Shown here: positions 1 to 7,099 of the stretch, in pieces
Layout: each line of letters starts with the position of its first letter
Position numbering within the stretch: position 1 is the stretch's first letter
Source of the DNA: Paenibacillus sp.
Lineage (GTDB): Bacteria; Bacillota; Bacilli; Paenibacillales; NBRC-103111
Assembly: GCA_031180825.1 (NCBI GenBank)
Contig: JAPSLM010000024.1
Span: 1 to 32,306, forward strand
Direction: 5' to 3'
DNA length: 32,306 nt
Position numbers and translations under genes: made by a program
The notes under the pieces: model-generated
Databases searched by the model: none
Seen by the model: only the letters and a program-made list of their open reading frames with translations
Told to the model about the DNA's origin: nothing

Positions 1-126
1 ATGCAATATGCCCAGCGGTTAGCTACTTACTGATTCATTTCGAAACACGTTGGTGAGCCGTATGCCTTAATAGGGCACGTACGGTTCGATGAGGGGGGCG
101 CCACGCAAGTGGGGTCCCTACTCTAT
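1..126 (+). mobile_element. 3' end of a group II intron (domains V and VI)
   Basis: Positions 55-87 read as a group II intron domain V: it starts GAGCCGTATG, ends CACGTACGGTTC, and folds into a hairpin (CCGTA 58-62 with TACGG 80-84; TGCC 63-66 with GGCA 74-77) with the usual two-base bulge (CG, 78-79). Positions 88-126 form a domain VI-like stem that ends CTACTCTAT. In it A120 is unpaired, seven bases from the presumed 3' splice site at T126, which fits the branch-point adenosine and the terminal AY rule. The rest of the intron, including any reverse transcriptase, lies outside the window. A short frame ending at 33 (TGA) could be the tail of the intron protein, but I cannot show that. Confidence 0.8.
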
Positions 127-139
127 TGTCGAAAAAGCT

Positions 140-168
140 TTGAAAGCATGACCCCAACATGGTAAGAT
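140..168 (+). promoter_or_regulatory. putative sigma-A promoter for the lipoprotein gene
   Basis: TTGAAA at 140-145 and TAAGAT at 163-168 are separated by 17 bases, close to the vegetative consensus. The site lies just downstream of the intron 3' end and about 65 bases before the lipoprotein start codon. Prediction by eye only. Confidence 0.5.
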
Positions 169-232
169 ACTAGGATAGAGAGCCGCGGAGACTGAATCCG
201 GCGGCACGGTTAGAGGGGGAGACAAAGGGACG

Positions 233-751
233 ATGAGAAGGAGATGGCTTCTCGGTTTGCTGCTGATCTTCGTGCTCGCGGGCTGCGGAGGACCGAAGGC
301 GGACGTGACGGTGTTTTTGATGGGGAAGAGCGGCGTTCCGACGGAAATCGGGGAAAAGCTCCAAGCGTCGCTGCAGAGCAAAATCGGACAGACGCCCACC
401 GTTCAAGTCTTGACGTCGCCGTTGTTTTCGCTTGAGAAAATGATGGTCGAGATTGCCGCCGGAGGGCACGGGGTATTGATAGTACCGGCGGAGCAGTTCA
501 TGGGCATGGCCCGGCAGGGCGGTTACGTGTCGCTTGACGATGTGGCGAAGCCGGAGGATTTTCCCGAGGGCGTCATAGAAATTCCCGTGGGCGATAAGAA
601 GGAGAAGCATCTGTACGGCATCCCGATGGAGAAGTCCCTTTGGTTCACGGAGCTTCAATTGAACGGCAAGGATTTGTTCGCGTTCATCCCGCAGAATGCT
701 CCGGACCCGGAAAAAGCAAAGCAAATTTTAAAAATCATTGCGCAGAAGTAA
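233..751 (+). CDS. small lipoprotein of unknown function
   Basis: The predicted protein has 172 residues. It starts with a basic n-region (MRRR), a hydrophobic stretch and the lipobox LAGC with the lipidated Cys at residue 18, so it should be anchored to the outer face of the membrane. The mature part is about 155 residues, has no further membrane segment and contains no motif I recognise; a central stretch (GVLIVPAEQFMGMARQGG) resembles a Rossmann-like beta-alpha unit, but this is weak. The ATG at 233 is preceded by GAGGGGGA at 213-220, with a rather long spacing, and by AAAGGGA at 224-230. The gene stands alone between its own promoter and the cobalamin riboswitch. A link to B12 uptake is suggested only by position. 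Confidence 0.8.
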   Translation: MRRRWLLGLLLIFVLAGCGGPKADVTVFLMGKSGVPTEIGEKLQASLQSKIGQTPTVQVLTSPLFSLEKMMVEIAAGGHGVLIVPAEQFMGMARQGGYVSLDDVAKPEDFPEGVIEIPVGDKKEKHLYGIPMEKSLWFTELQLNGKDLFAFIPQNAPDPEKAKQILKIIAQK

Positions 752-819
752 CCGTTCGTAAGGCCGCTGCGGGATAAAGCCCATGGAAGGCCGGCTGCGG
801 ACGGATAATCGAATAGCGG

Positions 820-993
820 TTCGGGTGCTTGCGGAAGGAAGGAAGCCGCAAGTTAAAAGGGAAGCCGGTGCGAATCCGGCGCGGTCCCGCCACTGTGAAC
901 GGGCGAATGCTCCCCGGGAAGCCACTGCTTTATGCGAAGCGGGAAGGCGGGGAGCTCCGGAAGGAAGCCCGCAAGCCAGGAAACCTGCCCGAA
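820..993 (+). promoter_or_regulatory. cobalamin (AdoCbl-type) riboswitch
   Basis: All the hallmarks of the B12 aptamer are present. A closing stem pairs TTCGGG (820-825) with CCCGAA (988-993). An inner stem pairs CTTGCGG (828-834) with CCGCAAG (846-852). The conserved AAAAGGGAA follows (856-863), then the GCCGG/CCGGC hairpin (864-868 with 876-880), GGTCCCGCCACTGTGA (883-898), and the B12 box AGCCAGGAAACCTGCC at 974-989. It precedes a terminator and the B12-uptake gene btuF. In this family bound cobalamin normally reduces downstream expression; here the terminator suggests transcriptional control. Confidence 0.95.
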
Positions 994-1091
994 CGGCAAG
1001 CGAAGCGTCCTTCGAGGAAAAGGAGCGGAATCGGCAGCCGGCCGGCGGTGGGCCGTCTTGAACAGGCGGATCGCGGGCGGCGTCCGTCTGT

Positions 1092-1132
1092 GCTCTTCGC
1101 CCCGGGATGCTTCTCGGGGGAAGGGCTTTTTT
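1092..1132 (+). terminator. intrinsic terminator serving as riboswitch expression platform
   Basis: A GC-rich stem pairs the segment beginning GCTCTTCGCCCCG (1092-1104) with CGGGGGAAGGGC (1115-1126), followed by a run of six T (1127-1132). It lies about 100 bases after the B12 box and 50 bases before the btuF start codon. That is the expected place for premature termination when cobalamin is bound. The competing antiterminator was not worked out. Confidence 0.8.
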
Positions 1133-1181
1133 CGTTTGGCATAGCAAAACTATACCATGTATTCAGAGGAGATTTGTGAAG

Positions 1182-2207
1182 ATGAAAGCTAAATTTACAA
1201 CGAAGGCACTGCGTAAACCATGGTTAGCTGTGATTTTAAGCTTGGCGTTGGCCGCGTCGATGACCGGCTGCGGAAGCGCGTCGAAAACGCCGGGGCAGGG
1301 AGAGGCTGCCAATCCGCCGAAGGCCGGCGGCACGAAGCAGGAAGAAGCGGCTTCGTCGGCCAAGCGAACGTCGTATCCTTTGAAGGTGAAAGATGCTACC
1401 GGCAAGGAGTTCGTGTTCGAGAAGGCGCCGGAGCGAATCGTATCCACCTCGCCGAGCGAGACGGAAGCGCTCTTTGCGCTGGGCCTGGGAGACAAAGTGG
1501 TCGGCGTATCGGACTTCTGCGATTACCCTGCGGAGGCGAAGTCGAAGCCGAAGATGGGCAGCATCATCAAGCCGAATGAAGAAGCGCTGATCGGCGCCAG
1601 TGCGGATCTGGTCATGACCGGGGTATCGATGAAGCCGCAGGTTGTCGAGAAGCTGCGCGAGCTGAACATCAACATGTTCAAGGTCGAACCGAAAACGCTG
1701 GACGATGTGATGAACAATCTGCTGATGATGGGACAAATTTTCGACCGTCAGGAGCAGGCGCAAAAGCTCGTCGATTCGATGAAAGCCGATCGTCAGAAGG
1801 TTGTGGATGCCGTGAAGGATCTGAAGCCGGAGCAGAAGAAAAAGGTGTTTATCGAGTTTTCCCCGGGCTGGACGGTCGGAAAAGGCGAATTTATCGACGA
1901 ATTGATCACGCTGTCCGGTGGGATCAACGTAGCGGGAAGCGAGAAGGGTTACGTTCAAATCAGCGAAGAGAAGGTCATCGCCGATGATCCGCAAGTGATT
2001 ATCTACCCCAACGGGATTATTGACGACAAGTCGAAAAAGCCGATGGACCAGCTGATCCGCGAGCGCAGCGGCTGGGATAAAATCGAAGCGGTCCGGTCCG
2101 GCAAGCTGGCCGGCGTGGATAAAGATTTGATCAGCCGTCCGGGGCCGCGCATTACGGCCGGACTCGTCGAAATCGCCAAAGGGATTTATCCCGATCTGGT
2201 GAAATAA
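1182..2207 (+). CDS. btuF: cobalamin ABC transporter, substrate-binding lipoprotein
   Basis: The 341-residue protein is a class III periplasmic-type binding protein of the BtuF/FhuD family, which captures corrinoids outside the membrane and delivers them to the permease. A signal peptide ends in the lipobox MTGC (lipidated Cys30), followed by a Ser/Gly/Lys/Glu-rich linker. The first lobe begins with PERIVSTSPSETEALFALGL, the usual family opening, and a long helix (about residues 190-225) links the lobes. I chose ATG 1182 because AGAGGAG lies at 1165-1171; the longer frame from 1107 would add a leader with no signal peptide, and GTG 1176 is a close alternative. The riboswitch upstream supports a cobalamin role over an iron siderophore. 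Its stop overlaps the btuC start by one base (TAATG). Confidence 0.92.
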   Translation: MKAKFTTKALRKPWLAVILSLALAASMTGCGSASKTPGQGEAANPPKAGGTKQEEAASSAKRTSYPLKVKDATGKEFVFEKAPERIVSTSPSETEALFALGLGDKVVGVSDFCDYPAEAKSKPKMGSIIKPNEEALIGASADLVMTGVSMKPQVVEKLRELNINMFKVEPKTLDDVMNNLLMMGQIFDRQEQAQKLVDSMKADRQKVVDAVKDLKPEQKKKVFIEFSPGWTVGKGEFIDELITLSGGINVAGSEKGYVQISEEKVIADDPQVIIYPNGIIDDKSKKPMDQLIRERSGWDKIEAVRSGKLAGVDKDLISRPGPRITAGLVEIAKGIYPDLVK

Positions 2208-3247
2208 TGAAGCGCAAGCTGTGGATATGGGGCGGAGGCGCTATCGTCCTGCTTTTGCTGTCCGCGACGGTCGCTTTGTCCGTCGGTTCGGTTCGCGTGC
2301 CGATCGGGCACGTATGGGGGATCCTCCTGCATCAGCTTCCATGGCCCGGCGAGCGCATCCCCGAGACCTGGAGCGTTGCGTCGGAGCAAATTATATGGAA
2401 AGTGCGGCTGCCCAGAGTGGCGCTCGGCCTGCTGGTTGGCGCAGCGCTCGGGCTGGCGGGCGCGGCATTTCAGGGCGTGCTGCGCAATCCGCTCGCCGAT
2501 CCGTACACGCTCGGCGTCTCGTCGGGCGCATCCGTAGGAGCTTCCTTCCTGATTTTGTTCGGGCTGCAGTTTTCGCTGCTCGGGGAATGGAGCGTGCCGG
2601 TCGTCGCGTTTGGGACGGGAACGCTTACGTTGAGCGCAGTGCTGCTGATGGCCCGGACGGAAGGCAAGCTGCGGATCGAAACCGTCATTTTGTCCGGCGT
2701 CGTGATGCAGGCGTTTCTTGGTTCGTTCGTTTCGCTGATGGTCTCGATGTCCAAGCAGGTCATTAATGAAATCGTATTTTGGATGATGGGCAGCCTGGCG
2801 CTGCGCGGATGGTCTTATTCGCTTATACTGCTTCCCTATTTCGCCGTCGGAGCGGCGATATTGCTCGGCTACGGGCGGGCCATGAATCTGTTTGCTCTCG
2901 GCGAGCGGCAGGCGGCCCATCTGGGCGTGCATGTAGAACGGACGAAGCTTGTCGTATTGATCGCTTCTACTTTAATTACGGCCGCTGCGGTATCCGTTTC
3001 CGGCGTGATCGCTTTTGTCGGCTTGCTTGTGCCGCATCTGCTGCGTTTGCTGGTCGGCCCGGACTACCGTCTGCTGCTGCCGCTATCGCTCCTCGGAGGC
3101 GCCATCTACGTCGTGTTGGCGGATACGCTGGCGCGGTCGTTGCTTAGCCCGACGGAAATTCCGCTCGGCGTCGTCACGGCTTTTATGGGAGCGCCTTTCT
3201 TCGCATATTTGCTGCGGAGGCGGAAACGGGCGATTCGGGAAGGATGA
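2207..3247 (+). CDS. btuC: cobalamin ABC transporter permease (FecCD family)
   Basis: This 346-residue integral membrane protein belongs to the FecCD/BtuC permease family and has the usual length and about ten hydrophobic segments. Typical family sequences are visible: LPRVALGLLVGAALGLAGAA near residue 70, then FQGVLRNPLADPYTLGVSSG, and GVIAFVGLLVPHLLRLLVGP near residue 270, a stretch that contacts the ATPase. The ATG overlaps the btuF stop, so translation is probably coupled. The gene is followed by a 147-base gap before btuD in which I see no further gene or clear hairpin. Confidence 0.93.
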   Translation: MKRKLWIWGGGAIVLLLLSATVALSVGSVRVPIGHVWGILLHQLPWPGERIPETWSVASEQIIWKVRLPRVALGLLVGAALGLAGAAFQGVLRNPLADPYTLGVSSGASVGASFLILFGLQFSLLGEWSVPVVAFGTGTLTLSAVLLMARTEGKLRIETVILSGVVMQAFLGSFVSLMVSMSKQVINEIVFWMMGSLALRGWSYSLILLPYFAVGAAILLGYGRAMNLFALGERQAAHLGVHVERTKLVVLIASTLITAAAVSVSGVIAFVGLLVPHLLRLLVGPDYRLLLPLSLLGGAIYVVLADTLARSLLSPTEIPLGVVTAFMGAPFFAYLLRRRKRAIREG

Positions 3248-3394
3248 GGTTAAGGCCGCGGGATGAAGCGAAGGGAACGGTCGTTTCGAAGAAGCGCGGC
3301 ATGGTGAAAATGCGGAGGATAACGGCGGCCGGAGGAAGATCCGTTCACATGGTTCTCCTTATGCATCGGACTTCTGGAAGAGGGAGCGAATCGG

Positions 3395-4177
3395 ATGATA
3401 CGGGTGGAAGTGGAACAGGCGGCAAAGGCGTTCGGCGGCCGTCCGGTGCTTCGACAAATCGGCTTCTCGGTAGAGCCGGGCGAATGGTTCGGCATTCTCG
3501 GACCGAACGGCAGCGGGAAGTCGACGCTGCTGCATATGATAACCGGCGCCGAGCGCCCGGATGCCGGAGCGGTGAAGTTGGACGGCCGTCCGGTGGAAAC
3601 CGTCCCGCGCAAAGAGCTGGCACGGCAGCTTGCCGTGCTGCATCAGGACGCGCTGCCGCCGCTCGGGTTCACGGTGCGCGAAATCGTCGAGATGGGACGT
3701 TACCCGTATCAAAACTGGTTGGGGGACGAGCCCGGGGATTCCGAAGCTTTAATCGAACGAATTCTCGATTGGCTGAAGCTCAGGCCTTTGGAGGAGCGAA
3801 CGGTCGACGGGCTGAGCGGCGGCGAGCGGCAGCGGGTGGCGCTGGGCAAAGCGATGGCGCAGGAGCCGAAGCTGCTGCTGCTGGACGAACCGACGACCTT
3901 CCTCGATATCGGGTACCAGGTGGAGATGATGGACAAGGTCCGTCAATGGCAGCGGGAATGCGGGATGACCGTCATTTCGGTGCTGCACGATTTGAACTTG
4001 GCCGCGCAGTATTGCGATCGGCTTATGCTGCTTTATAACGGCGACGCAGCCGGCATCGGTACGCCGGAGGACGTGCTGCGCGCCGATCTTTTGGAGAACG
4101 TGTACGGCACGCGTCCGTATGTGCTTCCGCACCCGGACAGCGGAGTGCCGCAAATTTTGCTCGGAAAAGGGGAATGA
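3395..4177 (+). CDS. btuD: cobalamin ABC transporter ATP-binding protein
   Basis: The 260-residue ATPase of the FecE/BtuD family powers the BtuC permease. Walker A GPNGSGKST is at residues 36-44, the Q-loop is in VLHQDALPP, the signature LSGGERQR starts at residue 140, Walker B LLLLDEPT has Asp164 and the catalytic Glu165, and the H-loop is in SVLHDLNLAAQYCD. The ATG at 3395 follows GAAGAGGGAG. The C-terminal tail (to HPDSGVPQILLGKGE) is typical of this subfamily. The stop overlaps the cobT start (ATGA), linking transport to B12 assembly in one transcript. Confidence 0.94.
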   Translation: MIRVEVEQAAKAFGGRPVLRQIGFSVEPGEWFGILGPNGSGKSTLLHMITGAERPDAGAVKLDGRPVETVPRKELARQLAVLHQDALPPLGFTVREIVEMGRYPYQNWLGDEPGDSEALIERILDWLKLRPLEERTVDGLSGGERQRVALGKAMAQEPKLLLLDEPTTFLDIGYQVEMMDKVRQWQRECGMTVISVLHDLNLAAQYCDRLMLLYNGDAAGIGTPEDVLRADLLENVYGTRPYVLPHPDSGVPQILLGKGE

Positions 4178-5256
4178 CCGTGTCGGATCAAAGCCGGTTA
4201 CAACAAGTGCTATCGGACATTCGGCCGCTTGATGCGGGGATCATGGAAGAGGCGGCCCGTAGACTGGACCAACTGACCAAGCCGCCGGGCAGCCTCGGCC
4301 GGCTGGAGGAGATTGCGAAGCAGCTCGCAGGCGTTCGAGGCGAGGTCATGCCGGAGCTGACGCGAAAAGCGGTCGTCGTTATGGCCGGAGATCATGGGGT
4401 ATGCGAGGAAGGGGTCAGCGCCTTTCCGGCGGAAGTGACCCCGCAGATGGTGCTCAACTTCCTGAACGGCGGGGCGGCTGTCAATGTGCTGGCCAGGCAG
4501 GCCGGGGCCGATGTCGTCTGTGTGGACATCGGCGTCAACGCCGAGCTGTCGCATCCGCTGCTGCGTTCGCGCAAGATTCGCATGGGCACGGCCAACATGG
4601 CGAAGGGCCCGGCGATGACCCGGGCGGAGGCGGAAGCTGCGGTCATGGTCGGCGTGGAGCTGGCCCGGGAGCTGGCGGAGGAAGGCTATCGCTTGCTCGC
4701 AACCGGCGAGATGGGGATCGGGAATACGACGGCAAGCTCGGCACTCTTGGCCGTGCTCGGAGCGACCGATGCCGCCGCCGCCGCAGGACGCGGCACGGGC
4801 ATCGACGACGAGCGGCTGCGGCACAAGCAGGCGGTGATTCGCCGGGCGATTGAAGTGAACCGGCCGGAAGCTTCCGACCCGCTCGATGCGCTCGCCAAGG
4901 TCGGCGGTCTCGAGATCGCCGGATTGGCCGGCCTGATTCTCGGCGCGGCGCAGAGCCGCATCCCCGTCGTTATCGACGGCTTCATCTCGTCGGCCGCGGC
5001 TTTGGTCGCGGCAAGGCTGGCGCCGCTCAGCGTGTCGTATATGATCGCGTCGCATCTCTCGCAGGAGCAGGGCCATGAACGCTTGCTCGCGGAGATCGGC
5101 TTGACGCCGATGCTTCGGATGGATATGCGGTTGGGCGAAGGCACCGGCGCGGTGCTGGCTTTCCCGATGATCGAAGCGGCGGTTCGCATTATGAAGGAAA
5201 TGGCGACCTTCGCGGATGCCGGAGTTTCGGGCGTACCGGAACGATCAAGCGTATGA
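4174..5256 (+). CDS. cobT: nicotinate-nucleotide:dimethylbenzimidazole phosphoribosyltransferase
   Basis: CobT transfers ribose phosphate from nicotinate mononucleotide to the lower-ligand base to make alpha-ribazole phosphate. The 360-residue length fits the family. The N-terminal hallmark KPPGSLGRLE is at residues 36-45, the glycine-rich GEMGIGNTTASSA lies mid-protein, and RLGEGTGA carries the expected catalytic Glu (Glu322). The ATG at 4174 overlaps the btuD stop; GTG 4180 is an alternative start. No dimethylbenzimidazole synthesis gene is seen nearby, so the base may be scavenged or made elsewhere. Confidence 0.95.
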   Translation: MTVSDQSRLQQVLSDIRPLDAGIMEEAARRLDQLTKPPGSLGRLEEIAKQLAGVRGEVMPELTRKAVVVMAGDHGVCEEGVSAFPAEVTPQMVLNFLNGGAAVNVLARQAGADVVCVDIGVNAELSHPLLRSRKIRMGTANMAKGPAMTRAEAEAAVMVGVELARELAEEGYRLLATGEMGIGNTTASSALLAVLGATDAAAAAGRGTGIDDERLRHKQAVIRRAIEVNRPEASDPLDALAKVGGLEIAGLAGLILGAAQSRIPVVIDGFISSAAALVAARLAPLSVSYMIASHLSQEQGHERLLAEIGLTPMLRMDMRLGEGTGAVLAFPMIEAAVRIMKEMATFADAGVSGVPERSSV

Positions 5257-5285
5257 ACGCCGGTCAACGGGAAGGAAACGCGCCG

Positions 5286-5831
5286 ATGAAAGTGCTTGTC
5301 ACCGGAGGAGCGCGCAGCGGTAAAAGCGCGTTCGCCGAAAGGTACGCGGCGGTGCTGGGCGACGAGGGCTTATACGTTGCGACCGCGCAAGCGTATGACG
5401 ACGAAATGCGGCGGCGCATCGATTTGCACCGCCAATCGCGCAGCGAGCGCGGCTTCCGCTGGACGACGGCCGAGGAGCCCTTCGCTTTGGCGGAGCTGCT
5501 CGAACGCTCGGCGGCGCCGGTCGTGCTGGTCGATTGCCTGACGCTCTGGCTGTCGAACTGGCTGCTGCGGCTGGAGCAGGAGCCGGATGCGGAAGCGCAG
5601 CTCGAAGCGAAAATCGACAGCCTCGCTGCCGCCTTCGCGGCGGTGAAGCAGCCGACCGTTCTCGTGACGAACGAAGTCGGAGCGGGGCTTGTGCCGGAAT
5701 ATAAGCTGGGGCGCATGTTCCGCGACTTGTCCGGCCGGATGAACCAGCGTCTTGCCTGCGAGGCCGATCAGGTATTTCTTGTCGCCTCCGGCATTCCTCT
5801 TGAGCTCAAGAGCATGGCTTTTAAGCTTTAG
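5286..5831 (+). CDS. cobU: adenosylcobinamide kinase / adenosylcobinamide-phosphate guanylyltransferase
   Basis: CobU phosphorylates adenosylcobinamide and then attaches GMP to give adenosylcobinamide-GDP. The 181-residue product opens with MKVLVTGGARSGKSAFAE, the family P-loop, followed by IDLHRQSR with the His expected to carry GMP. Later come LVDCLTLWLSNW and VTNEVGAGLVPEYKLGRMFR, both standard. An upstream in-frame ATG (5253) overlaps the cobT stop, but GGAAGGA at about 5269-5276 points to ATG 5286, which also matches the family N-terminus. The gene is followed by a 287-base gap with repeats before cbiB. Confidence 0.94.
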   Translation: MKVLVTGGARSGKSAFAERYAAVLGDEGLYVATAQAYDDEMRRRIDLHRQSRSERGFRWTTAEEPFALAELLERSAAPVVLVDCLTLWLSNWLLRLEQEPDAEAQLEAKIDSLAAAFAAVKQPTVLVTNEVGAGLVPEYKLGRMFRDLSGRMNQRLACEADQVFLVASGIPLELKSMAFKL

Positions 5832-5893
5832 GGGTTTTGGTTTTAGATTTTGGTTTTGGGTTTGGTTTTTGTTTTTATGGTTTTGGTTTTAGG
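5831..5893 (+). repeat. G/T-only tract with TTTTGG-like units
   Basis: Directly after the cobU stop codon the plus strand is almost entirely G and T for about 60 bases, as irregular repeats of TTTTGG and TTTGG. The opposite strand is A/C only. It has no hairpin potential of its own. Short G runs (mostly GG, few GGG) make a stable quadruplex possible but not evident. It does not resemble the surrounding coding DNA. Confidence 0.8.
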
Positions 5894-5900
5894 GCGAGCG

Positions 5901-5960
5901 GGTGTGCTTTCTTGGGAGCGACTTTTGACGAAGTCAACGGAGCGAACCAAGAATCATGCC
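5901..5960 (+). repeat. structured hairpin repeat, copy 1
   Basis: A conserved core (5916-5946) begins GAGCGACTTTTGACGAAGTC and ends CGGAGCGAA. Inside it TTGAC (5925-5929) pairs with GTCAA (5933-5937) across a GAA loop. Around the core TTCTTGG (5909-5915) pairs with CCAAGAA (5947-5953), and further out GGTGTG (5901-5906) pairs with CATGCC (5955-5960) with two G-T pairs. The core recurs at 6064-6095 with different but again complementary arms. I do not recognise the family. Confidence 0.8.
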
Positions 5961-5999
5961 CGGCTCCATGCCCGCCGCTGGCAGCGCATGAAAAAATAA

Positions 6000-6037
6000 G
6001 CGCCCTACCGGGCGGCGCGTCAAGCTTTTAGTCTTTT
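6000..6037 (+). terminator. weak terminator-like hairpin after cobU
   Basis: CGCCC (6001-6005) pairs with GGGCG (6010-6014) over a TACC loop. T-rich DNA follows about 12 bases later (CTTTTAGTCTTTTT, 6024-6037). The distance to the T run is too long for a confident intrinsic terminator. Confidence 0.25.
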
Positions 6038-6041
6038 TACA

Positions 6042-6048
6042 GGGAGGA
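6042..6048 (+). promoter_or_regulatory. ribosome binding site of cbiB, set apart from its start by a hairpin
   Basis: GGGAGGAGG (6042-6050) is a near-perfect Shine-Dalgarno sequence, but it lies about 70 bases before the only plausible cbiB start (ATG 6119). The interval is filled by a perfect 14-bp hairpin (6049-6062 with 6096-6109). When folded, about nine bases (6110-6118) separate the foot of the stem from the ATG, an ideal effective spacing. No other Shine-Dalgarno sequence lies close to 6119. The GTG at 6050 opens a frame that stops after eight codons. Confidence 0.55.
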
Positions 6049-6109
6049 GGTGTATCTCTTTGAGAGCGACTTTTGACGAAGTCAAACGGAGCGAACAAAG
6101 AGATACACC
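6049..6109 (+). repeat. structured hairpin repeat, copy 2
   Basis: The arms GGTGTATCTCTTTG (6049-6062) and CAAAGAGATACACC (6096-6109) are perfect complements. They enclose the same core as copy 1 (6064-6095), in which TTTGAC (6072-6077) pairs with GTCAAA (6081-6086) over GAA. The purine-rich sides (AGAGCGA and CGGAGCGAA) form a conserved, unpaired internal loop. Compared with copy 1 the core differs by one inserted A, which extends the inner stem by one pair. Confidence 0.85.
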
Positions 6110-6118
6110 CACCAAATT

Positions 6119-7099
6119 ATGAGTGAAACGCTAACAATGGTGCTGACCGCCATCGTCATCGATTGGGCGCTCGGCGATCCGTCATGGCGCTGGCTGACGC
6201 ATCCCGTGATCTGGATCGGGCGGTGGATTTCTGCCGTGGAAAAGCGGCTGTGGCCGGCCGGAGCACAATCGGCGGACGCTTACGGCAAGTGGGCCGTGCG
6301 CTGGCGCGGCATTGTGCTTACCGCATCGACGGTAGGCCTGGCGTTCGGCGCGATGTATTTCATCGTCTGGGCTGCGTCGCAGGTGCATCCGTGGCTCGGC
6401 TACGCGGTGAATACGTGGTTCATTTCGACCACGATCGCCATCAAAGGGCTGAAGGATGCGGCTATGGCGGTCTACCGTCCGCTGGCCGAAGGGCGTCTGG
6501 ACGAAGCGCGAAAATATGTCGGCTACATCGTCGGACGGGATACGACGCGTCTGGATGAACCGGAGATTACGCGGGCGGCGGTAGAGACGGTGGCTGAAAA
6601 TATCGTGGACGGCGTCGTATCGCCGATTCTCTTTGCCTTGCTCGGCGGAGCTCCGCTGGCGATGCTGTACCGCGCGGCGAATACGCTGGACTCGATGGTC
6701 GGCTACAAAAATGACAGGTACCTGCACTTCGGCTGGGCCTCGGCCCGGTTCGACGACGTGCTGAATTGGATTCCGGCGCGGCTGACCGGAGGACTGCTCG
6801 TCTTGGTTGCGCTTGCAACTCCCGGACGGGATGCCGTGCGCTCGGCAAAAGCCGTCCTGAAGTTTGCCCGGCTGCATCCGAGTCCGAACAGCGGCATCCC
6901 GGAATCAGCCGTGGCCGGCGCGCTCGGCATCGAGCTTGGGGGCGTAAACGCGTATCACGGCCGGACAAGCGAGCGGGCCCGGATGGGCTGGCCGCTGCGG
7001 GAGCGCACCCGGGAAGATATAAAGCGGACCGTGCGCATGCTGTACGGCGTAAGTTATGTCATTGCGGGGGGATTGCTGTGCGCGCTTTTATTCGTTTGA
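6119..7099 (+). CDS. cbiB: adenosylcobinamide-phosphate synthase (CbiB)
   Basis: CbiB is the membrane enzyme that joins adenosylcobyric acid to aminopropanol phosphate. The 326-residue protein has the family opening (IDWALGDPSWRWLTHPVIWI near residue 13), the central ETVAENIVDGVVSPILFALL, YRAANTLDSMVGYKNDRY, then RLTGGLLVLVALA and the C-terminal HPSPNSGIPESAVAGALG. Several hydrophobic helices are present. ATG 6119 is the first usable start, since in-frame stops lie upstream. Its ribosome binding site appears to be displaced by a hairpin repeat. The stop overlaps the next gene (TGATG). Confidence 0.94.
   Translation: MSETLTMVLTAIVIDWALGDPSWRWLTHPVIWIGRWISAVEKRLWPAGAQSADAYGKWAVRWRGIVLTASTVGLAFGAMYFIVWAASQVHPWLGYAVNTWFISTTIAIKGLKDAAMAVYRPLAEGRLDEARKYVGYIVGRDTTRLDEPEITRAAVETVAENIVDGVVSPILFALLGGAPLAMLYRAANTLDSMVGYKNDRYLHFGWASARFDDVLNWIPARLTGGLLVLVALATPGRDAVRSAKAVLKFARLHPSPNSGIPESAVAGALGIELGGVNAYHGRTSERARMGWPLRERTREDIKRTVRMLYGVSYVIAGGLLCALLFV

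Noticed and set aside
1..33. Short frame MQYAQRLATY as the tail of an intron-encoded reverse transcriptase
   Set aside because: Ten residues are too few to recognise; the position fits, but nothing in the sequence supports it.
5837..6031. 64-codon ORF after cobU (Phe/Gly-repeat protein)
   Set aside because: It is a translation of the G/T tract and the first hairpin repeat, with no ribosome binding site and no resemblance to a protein.
6766..7098. N-terminal extension of cobS within cbiB
   Set aside because: The extension overlaps cbiB by over 300 bases and is Arg/Gly-rich; CobS homology begins at about 7099.
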